DNA of 64,000 nucleotides from Rothia uropygialis (GTDB taxonomy: Bacteria; Actinomycetota; Actinomycetes; Actinomycetales; Micrococcaceae): the NCBI RefSeq assembly GCF_004137765.1, contig NZ_NOIS01000001.1, positions 372,001 through 436,000 on the forward strand. The letters run 5' to 3'. This document shows, one piece after another, positions 58,316 through 64,000 of this stretch. The position numbers and the translations under genes were made by a program. Positions within the stretch are counted from its first letter, which is position 1, and each line of letters opens with the position of its first letter. The notes under the pieces are model-generated. The model was not told the DNA's origin, did no database searches, and saw only the letters and a program-made list of their open reading frames with translations.

Positions 58316-59674
58316 ATGTCTAGATTATTTGGAACCGACGGTGTTCGAGCTCGTGCCAACAGTGAACAGATGAGTGCACGTTCCTCTTTGGAATTGGCGC
58401 AGGCGGCCGCTGTCGTACTCGGATTCGACCAGGTTCCCGGGGGGGAACGCCCCAAAGCAGTCATAGCGCATGATTCCCGTGTCAGCGGTGAATTCATCGG
58501 GGCTGCGATCATGGCCGGGTTGGCTTCTTCGGGAGTGGACGTATACGACGCCGGGATGCTTCCGACGCCGGCCGCGGCGTATCTGGTGGCCGATCTGGAC
58601 GCGGATTTTGGCGTGATGATTTCTGCCTCGCACAATCCTTTCTACGACAACGGAATCAAGTTCCTTGCCCGTGGTGGAAAGAAGCTACCGGACGCGGTGG
58701 AGGACAAGATCGAGGCATTGTTCAAATCGCAGGATTTCCGTTTCCCCGACGGCGGACAGGTAGGCAAGATTTCCCGGTTCTCCGACGCCGAGGACCGATA
58801 CGTCACCCACCTGCTGTCCACCTTGCCAGGTCGACTGTCCCTGGACGGGCTGAGCATTGTCCTGGATTGCGCCAACGGTGCTGCCTCGGGATGTTCGCCG
58901 GACGCTTTCCGCATTGCGGGGGCGAAGGTCCATGTGGTGGCCGCCGAGCCGAACGGTACGAACATCAATGACGGCGTGGGCTCGACCCATCTCGAAGGTC
59001 TCCAGGCCAAAGTCAAAGAGCTAGGGGCCGATCTGGGGATCGCCCACGATGGCGACGCCGACCGCTGCCTCGCTGTCGACGAACGCGGTGAGATCGTCGA
59101 CGGCGACACCATCATGTCGGTTTTGGCGCTTGCACGACGCGACGCCGGAAAGCTCAAAGACAACACCCTGGTCGCTACCGTCATGACCAACCTCGGGATG
59201 GAGCAGTACCTCGCGTCCGAAGGCGTGACGATGCTTCGCACCAAGGTAGGGGACCGGTACGTCCTCGAGGCGATGAACCAGTACGGATACAATTTGGGTG
59301 GCGAGCAGTCCGGACACGTGATCATGAGCGATTACGCGACGACCGGAGACGGTATCCTGACCGGTCTGCATCTGGCCGCCGAGGTGAGCCGGACTGGTCT
59401 GACCCTGTCGACCTTGTCGCACCGGTTCGAGCGTGCTCCGCAAACGATGATCAATGTTCCCAACGTGGACAAGGCAGCCGCCGATTCGAATGACGCCGTG
59501 CAGAATGCAGTCGCCTCGGTGGAGAGGGAACTCGGCAAGGCTGGTCGCGTGCTGCTCAGGCCTTCCGGCACCGAACCGCTGGTTCGGGTGATGGTCGAAG
59601 GACCCGACCAGGAGTCGGTCGATCACCATGCGAGCCGTTTGGCCGACGTCGTGGCGAAAGAGCTTGCCCTGTAG
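58316..59674 (+). CDS. glmM: Phosphoglucosamine mutase
   Basis: Converts glucosamine-6-phosphate to glucosamine-1-phosphate for peptidoglycan precursors, 452 aa. The start [13 protein letters not shown], phosphoserine Ser105 in MISASHNP, metal loop DGDADRC, and the sugar loop GGEQSGHVI are all in place, and [14 protein letters not shown] closes domain four. Closed by a perfect 24-bp hairpin that also serves the convergent mscL gene. Confidence 0.97.
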   Translation: MSRLFGTDGVRARANSEQMSARSSLELAQAAAVVLGFDQVPGGERPKAVIAHDSRVSGEFIGAAIMAGLASSGVDVYDAGMLPTPAAAYLVADLDADFGVMISASHNPFYDNGIKFLARGGKKLPDAVEDKIEALFKSQDFRFPDGGQVGKISRFSDAEDRYVTHLLSTLPGRLSLDGLSIVLDCANGAASGCSPDAFRIAGAKVHVVAAEPNGTNINDGVGSTHLEGLQAKVKELGADLGIAHDGDADRCLAVDERGEIVDGDTIMSVLALARRDAGKLKDNTLVATVMTNLGMEQYLASEGVTMLRTKVGDRYVLEAMNQYGYNLGGEQSGHVIMSDYATTGDGILTGLHLAAEVSRTGLTLSTLSHRFERAPQTMINVPNVDKAAADSNDAVQNAVASVERELGKAGRVLLRPSGTEPLVRVMVEGPDQESVDHHASRLADVVAKELAL

Positions 59675-59696
59675 CTGCTTACGCTCCAATACATCT

Positions 59697-59748
59697 CCAC
59701 GAGCAGGAAGGCCCCGCACCGAATGGTGCGGGGCCTTCCTGCTCGTGG
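59697..59748. terminator. Bidirectional terminator between glmM and mscL
   Basis: Perfect 24-bp inverted repeat (59697-59720 with 59725-59748), 4-base loop, lying between two convergent genes. The longest perfect hairpin in the window. Confidence 0.92.
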
Positions 59749-59767
59749 AGGAATGAGCCTGACGGTG

Positions 59768-60193
59768 TCAGTTCTTGTTGGCTTCGGGATCCATGTACGA
59801 GGATGCGCCCGTGACGTTCTTGTTGGAGATCAGGGCGTCACGGATCTCGGTGAGCAGTGCGACCTCAGGCTCGGTGTCGTCCCCTTCTTCCAAACCGAGC
59901 CTGCGGGCACGGCGAGTGTTCATGGTGTTGATCGGCATGACGATGCAGAAGTAGAGGGCCGCGGCGATGAGCAAGAAGTTGACGACGGCGGTCAGGAACA
60001 CGCCGACCTTGATCTGGCCGAAGACCAGGAAATCATCGAAGTTGGGGGCGCCGACCAACATTGAGATGGCCGGCATAATGACTGACTCGACGAGAGCGTT
60101 GATGACGGTGCTGAACGCACTACCGATGATGACACCGACGGCCAGGTCGATGACATTGCCCTGCATGATAAATTCTTTGAATCCTTTAAGCAT
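59768..60193 (-). CDS. mscL: Large-conductance mechanosensitive channel
   Basis: Osmotic emergency valve in the cytoplasmic membrane, 141 aa. The amphipathic N-terminal helix (LKGFKEFIMQGNVIDLAVGV) leads into transmembrane helix one with the pore-lining VIIGSAFSTVINALV; helix two is VGVFLTAVVNFLLIAAALYF, followed by a cytoplasmic bundle. On the minus strand, downstream of coaA and convergent with glmM. Confidence 0.97.
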   Translation of the reverse strand: MLKGFKEFIMQGNVIDLAVGVIIGSAFSTVINALVESVIMPAISMLVGAPNFDDFLVFGQIKVGVFLTAVVNFLLIAAALYFCIVMPINTMNTRRARRLGLEEGDDTEPEVALLTEIRDALISNKNVTGASSYMDPEANKN

Positions 60194-60292
60194 GCGGACA
60201 TACTATCCAAAGAATCACCCATAGGGGGTGAATTTTGCGTAGCTTTGCAATTGTCGCGTTTGGAAACTCTGGGTGAGTTCTAGCACTCATAT

Positions 60293-60312
60293 TCCGTACC
60301 TATGGGTACGAA
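60293..60312 (-). terminator. Weak hairpin downstream of coaA
   Basis: A 6-bp perfect stem (60295-60300 with 60305-60310) extended by imperfect AT pairs, just after the coaA stop on the minus strand. Possible weak terminator; the same 125-bp gap must hold any mscL promoter. Confidence 0.4.
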
Positions 60313-60318
60313 ATATAT

Positions 60319-61275
60319 TCAGTTCTTCCGAAGGAGTACTCGTCGCGTCGAATGGTCCGCGTCTTTGGAAAGGATGAGTTTGGCTCGTCCTCGGGTTGGT
60401 CTGACGTTGTGCAGCAGGTTTGGCTCGTTGATGCGCCGCCAGATATCCAAAGCCGTGCTCTTGGCTTCCTCGTCCGAGAGATTCGCGTATTTGCGGAAAT
60501 ACGATTCGGGGTCGGTGAACGCAGAACTTCGAAGTTTGAGGAAACGGTCGACGTACCATTGTTCTATATCGCTGGTGCGCGCATCCACGTAAATTGAAAA
60601 ATCGAAGAAATCGCTCAATGCCAAAGCAGCCTTGTCGTCGGGGCGCAACTGTGCCGGGGCCAGAACGTTCAAGCCCTCGACAATGAGAACGTCCGGGCGA
60701 GTAACCACGGTCTCATCGTTTTCGAGGATGTCGTAGGTCAAATGCGAATACTTGGGCGCGGTGACAACGGGCGCGCCCGACTTGATCTCCGAAACGAAAC
60801 GGAGAATGGCTCGCCGGTCGTAGGATTCGGGGAACCCTTTGCGCTGCATCAAACCTCTGGCTTCGAGCTCCGCATTGGGATATAGAAATCCGTCCGTAGT
60901 GACCAGCTGAACGTTGGGTGTGGTGGGCCAACGGCTCATCAGGGCTCGCAACAAACGGGCGGTCGTGGACTTGCCAGCGGCCACGGAACCGGCCACGCCG
61001 ATGACGAAGGGCGTGCGCTGATGATCCTCGTGAAGGAACTGGTTCGTCTTCTGATTCAGGTCCCCGACCGAATTCGCATACAGGTTGAGCAGCCTGGAGA
61101 GGGGGAGGTAGACCTGGCGGACTTCCTCAACGTCGAGGGTCTCGCCGAGTCCACGGAGTCTTTCGATTTCTTCGGATGAGAGTGGCACATCGATTTCGTC
61201 CGATAGGCGCGACCAGGTTTCCCGGTCGAGCGACACGAACGGAGAAGTGCGTGATAATGCCGTCGCTTGGCTCAT
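60319..61275 (-). CDS. coaA: Type I pantothenate kinase
   Basis: First step of coenzyme A synthesis (pantothenate to 4'-phosphopantothenate), 318 aa. The P-loop is GVAGSVAAGKST; VTTDGFLYPNAELEARGLMQ, YSHLTYDIL and VLIVEGLNVL are type I hallmarks, and the C-terminal NLSDEEAKSTALDIWRRINE region is typical. This is the E. coli-like enzyme sensitive to CoA feedback. Divergent from the mannitol genes. Confidence 0.97.
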   Translation of the reverse strand: MSQATALSRTSPFVSLDRETWSRLSDEIDVPLSSEEIERLRGLGETLDVEEVRQVYLPLSRLLNLYANSVGDLNQKTNQFLHEDHQRTPFVIGVAGSVAAGKSTTARLLRALMSRWPTTPNVQLVTTDGFLYPNAELEARGLMQRKGFPESYDRRAILRFVSEIKSGAPVVTAPKYSHLTYDILENDETVVTRPDVLIVEGLNVLAPAQLRPDDKAALALSDFFDFSIYVDARTSDIEQWYVDRFLKLRSSAFTDPESYFRKYANLSDEEAKSTALDIWRRINEPNLLHNVRPTRGRAKLILSKDADHSTRRVLLRKN

Positions 61276-61519
61276 TGAAAAAAGTCTACGGCGGCTTGCT
61301 GACTATTCCGAATTCATTTCAGCAGGACCCCTCCGGCGCGAGAGTATCTTCGGCTTGGGCGAACCGGATAGGATACAGCCAAGCCGGACCCGCGGATGTC
61401 CTCGTCGGTCGCCGGTTTTGTCGATTTCACTTTCTCGGCCACGTTGTCCCGGATCCTCGTTTGGTCCTGGGTTCCGACCCCGGTTCGCAGAACGTGATCC
61501 CCCTGAACCTGGAGTCATC
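61276..61519. promoter_or_regulatory. Divergent promoter region coaA / mtlA
   Basis: A 244-bp gap between divergent genes; it must contain both promoters. I see no convincing -35/-10 pair or operator, and no mtlR-type regulator gene lies inside the window. Confidence 0.4.
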
Positions 61520-63556
61520 GTGTCCACCACATCTACCGCTTCCAGCGAGAAGAAGAAGGTCGGCGCGCGCGTGCGCGTGCAGAAATTCGGAACTTTCCTC
61601 TCCTCCATGATCATGCCGAACATCGGCGCATTCATTGCCTGGGGTCTGCTCACGGCCCTTTTCCTCTGGTCGGAAGACCCACAAGGAGGTCAGGGGCCGT
61701 TTGCCAATGAATACATCAATGCCGCACTGGGCCCCATGGTCACCTATCTGCTACCCATCCTCATTGCGTACACGGGCGGCAAGCTGATCCACGACGTCCG
61801 CGGCGGCGTCGTCGGCGCCGTGGCGACCATGGGCGTCATCCTGGCTACCTCGAGCCCGGTCTTCATCGGGGACAGCCCCGGCTCCCCGATGTTCCTGGGA
61901 GCCATGATCATGGGCCCCTTGTCGGCATGGATCGTCAAGAAATTCGACCAATTCATGGAGGGCCGGATCAAACCCGGGTTCGAGATGTTGGTCAACAACT
62001 TCTCCTCGGGCATCATCGGCGCGGGCCTCTCGATCGCTTCGATGTTCTGGTTGGCCCCGATCATGCATCTGCTGATGAATGTTGCGGGAGTAGCAGTTCA
62101 GTGGCTCATCGACATGCGTCTGCTGCCTCTCGCATCGATCTTGATCGAGCCAGCCAAGGTCCTGTTCCTGAACAATGCGATCAACCACGGAATCCTGACG
62201 CCTCTCGGCACGGATCAGGCGCTGCAGCAGGGCAAATCGATCCTGTTTCTCCTGGAATCGAACCCGGGTCCCGGCCTGGGGGTTCTCCTCGCGTACATCA
62301 TCTTCGGACGCGGGAGTGCACGTGCCTCGGCCCCCGCAGCCGCTCTGATCCACGCGCTCGGTGGCATTCACGAGATCTACTTCCCTTACGTCCTGATGAA
62401 GCCGCAACTGTTGATCGCGACCATCTTCGGCGGAATGTCAGGGGTCTTCGTGGAACTCTTGTTCAACGCGGGCCTGCGCTCACCAGCGGCCCCGGGATCG
62501 CTGATCTTCCTCTATGTCAATGCGCCGCCGAACGCGATGTTGGGTGTGACCTTCGGGTGGGTCACCGCAACGATCGTTTCTCTGGTGATCGCCTCGGTGA
62601 TACTCAAGGCCTCGAAGCAGGGCGATGACGATCTGGCCAAGGCCACATCCGACATGGAACGCATGAAGGGCAAGAAGTCCTCCGTGGCCGGTACTCTCGC
62701 GGGAGACCAGGGCAAGAACACGACGATCCGATCGATCGTTTTCGCCTGTGACGCCGGTATGGGCTCGTCCGCAATGGGCGCTTCCGTACTGCGCAACAAG
62801 ATCAAGGACGCCGGATACGGCAACGACATCACCGTCGTCAACAAGGCGATCAACTCCCTGCAGGATGAGTTCGACCTCCTGGTCAGCCACGAGGATCTGG
62901 CGGATCGCGCGGCGGCCCCGACCCCCTCGGCTGCACACGTCACCGTGGACAATTTCATGAGTTCGCCGAGATACGATGAAATCGTCGAGCTGATCCGAGA
63001 ACAGCGAGAAGGCACTACGAACGAAGAACCGGCCGCGGATCCGGCAGGGTCGACCGCAGCGGGAGCGACGGCATCGGGAGCGACACCGACGCCCACCGAC
63101 ACGCCCAGCCAGGAGGGAAGCGACCAGGAAATCCTGGGGGTTTCCTCGATCGTTCTGGGCGGTACCGCCACGAGTCGAGACACGGCGATCGACGAGGCGG
63201 GCAAACTGCTCGTCGATACGGGCAAGGTCGATCCCTCGTACATCGACTCGATGCACGAGCGCGAAGGCTCGGTTTCGACGTTCATGGGTAACGGTCTCGC
63301 TATTCCCCACGGCACCAACGAGGCGAAATCGGCGATCCATTCCTCGGCCATGTCCTTTGTGCGTTACGACGGCGGAGTCGACTGGAACGGCAAGCCGGCA
63401 CGGTTTGTCATCGGCATCGCAGGTGCCGGTGGCGAGCACCTGAATCTGTTGCAGAAAATTGCAAAGATCTTCTCGAACAAAGAATCGGTGGCCCAGCTCG
63501 AGGCCGCCCAGACACCTGAGGAGATCCTCGAGATCTTCGGAAAGGTCAACGCATGA
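61520..63556 (+). CDS. mtlA: PTS mannitol transporter subunit EIICBA
   Basis: Imports and phosphorylates mannitol, giving mannitol-1-phosphate. The 678-aa chain carries three units in order. The first is the membrane EIIC (about 18-365, with [16 protein letters not shown]). The second is EIIB (about 400-495, phosphocysteine Cys410 in [17 protein letters not shown]). After an Ala/Thr/Pro linker comes EIIA (about 535-678, phosphohistidine His597 in [15 protein letters not shown]). The frame is open upstream, but GTG 61520 behind GGAG gives the family start [20 protein letters not shown]. It overlaps mtlD by ATGA. Confidence 0.95.
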   Translation: MSTTSTASSEKKKVGARVRVQKFGTFLSSMIMPNIGAFIAWGLLTALFLWSEDPQGGQGPFANEYINAALGPMVTYLLPILIAYTGGKLIHDVRGGVVGAVATMGVILATSSPVFIGDSPGSPMFLGAMIMGPLSAWIVKKFDQFMEGRIKPGFEMLVNNFSSGIIGAGLSIASMFWLAPIMHLLMNVAGVAVQWLIDMRLLPLASILIEPAKVLFLNNAINHGILTPLGTDQALQQGKSILFLLESNPGPGLGVLLAYIIFGRGSARASAPAAALIHALGGIHEIYFPYVLMKPQLLIATIFGGMSGVFVELLFNAGLRSPAAPGSLIFLYVNAPPNAMLGVTFGWVTATIVSLVIASVILKASKQGDDDLAKATSDMERMKGKKSSVAGTLAGDQGKNTTIRSIVFACDAGMGSSAMGASVLRNKIKDAGYGNDITVVNKAINSLQDEFDLLVSHEDLADRAAAPTPSAAHVTVDNFMSSPRYDEIVELIREQREGTTNEEPAADPAGSTAAGATASGATPTPTDTPSQEGSDQEILGVSSIVLGGTATSRDTAIDEAGKLLVDTGKVDPSYIDSMHEREGSVSTFMGNGLAIPHGTNEAKSAIHSSAMSFVRYDGGVDWNGKPARFVIGIAGAGGEHLNLLQKIAKIFSNKESVAQLEAAQTPEEILEIFGKVNA

Positions 63557-64000
63557 AAGCATTGCATTTCGGCGCCGGAAACATCGGGCGCGGATTCGTC
63601 GGCGTCCTGCTCCACGAGGCCGGCTACGAATTGGTCTTCGCGGATGTAGCCCAACCACTGATCGATTCGCTCAACGCCCAGCCGGCCTATACCGTTCACG
63701 AGGTCGGCAACGAACCCCGCGATGTTGAGGTGACCAATTTTTCCGGAGTCAACTCTGCTGATGACCCGGACGCATTGACCGAGCACATCCGCACCGCGGA
63801 TATCGTCACGACGGCAGTTGGACCCACGGTCCTCAAGATCATCGCCCCCGCCATCGCCGAAGGTCTCCGGGCGCGTGCCGAATCGGGCGCGGGCAAGGTG
63901 GCCGTGATGGCATGTGAGAACGCGATCAACGCGACCGACGGTCTCGCCGAGGCGATTCGAGCGGCCTATCCGCAAGCGGACGACGTCGCCATTTTCGCGA
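63553..64000 (+). CDS. mtlD: Mannitol-1-phosphate 5-dehydrogenase (3' end missing)
   Basis: Oxidises mannitol-1-phosphate to fructose-6-phosphate with NAD. The first 149 residues are visible: the N-terminal NAD-binding motif [20 protein letters not shown] and the conserved [20 protein letters not shown] and [12 protein letters not shown]. The ATG at 63553 overlaps the mtlA stop; the gene runs past the window's end. With mtlA it forms a complete uptake-and-entry route into glycolysis. Confidence 0.94.
   Translation, partial: MKALHFGAGNIGRGFVGVLLHEAGYELVFADVAQPLIDSLNAQPAYTVHEVGNEPRDVEVTNFSGVNSADDPDALTEHIRTADIVTTAVGPTVLKIIAPAIAEGLRARAESGAGKVAVMACENAINATDGLAEAIRAAYPQADDVAIFA

Overview
The window is a high-GC chromosomal segment from an actinobacterium. 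Several features point to Micrococcales, probably Micrococcaceae: the TTG-started rpoB with an actinobacterial N-terminus, the actinobacterial ribosomal proteins with long tails, the GTG/ATG stop-start overlaps, and the infA-rpmJ-rpsM-rpsK-rpoA-rplQ-truA order. I do not assign a genus. No tRNA, rRNA, CRISPR array, insertion sequence or phage gene is visible.

Layout. 1-2501: end of gcvT and a complete sdaA (glycine/serine catabolism). 2848-10310: rpoB-rpoC, closed by a perfect 20-bp hairpin. 10557-17986: a compact eight-gene pca operon (pcaH, G, B, a fused pcaD/pcaC, F, I, J and an IclR regulator) that takes protocatechuate to succinyl-CoA plus acetyl-CoA. 18384-22783: str operon rpsL-rpsG-fusA-tuf, closed by a strong terminator. 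23110-25352: a Tat-exported cholesterol oxidase and a small Tat-exported protein of unknown function. 25835-31184: S10 operon rpsJ to rpsQ. 31185-42073: an intergenic stretch with a possible gene remnant, then an iron-acquisition island. The island holds a FecB-type lipoprotein, two membrane-anchored surface proteins, two FecCD permeases, a FepC-type ATPase and, behind a probable DtxR/IdeR iron box, a beta-propeller surface protein ending in an LAHTG sortase signal. 42535-48698: spc operon rplN to rplO, then secY-adk. 48827-57044: map, rlmN, infA, rpmJ, rpsM, rpsK, rpoA, rplQ, truA, rplM, rpsI. 57183-64000: ppk2, glmM, then mscL and coaA on the minus strand, and the mannitol PTS mtlA with the start of mtlD.

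How it fits together. The backbone is the ordinary rpoBC/str/S10/spc/alpha array for transcription and translation. Its distinctive feature is three accessory modules lodged at the operon junctions rpoC|rpsL (protocatechuate), tuf|rpsJ (cholesterol oxidase pair) and rpsQ|rplN (iron island). Each lies downstream of a hairpin terminator and brings its own promoter or regulator.

The most interesting candidate system is the iron island. Its surface proteins carry a shared, apparently unnamed extracellular module, with the decapeptides AVKYDKGTVS and FLSGSLKDGD identical between two proteins. This suggests a cell-wall relay feeding a siderophore- or heme-type ABC importer. Other points of note are Asn in place of the usual Ser at the E. 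coli 531 position of the RpoB rifampicin cluster, and an extra C-terminal YHVPGSRWY domain on ribosomal protein L17.
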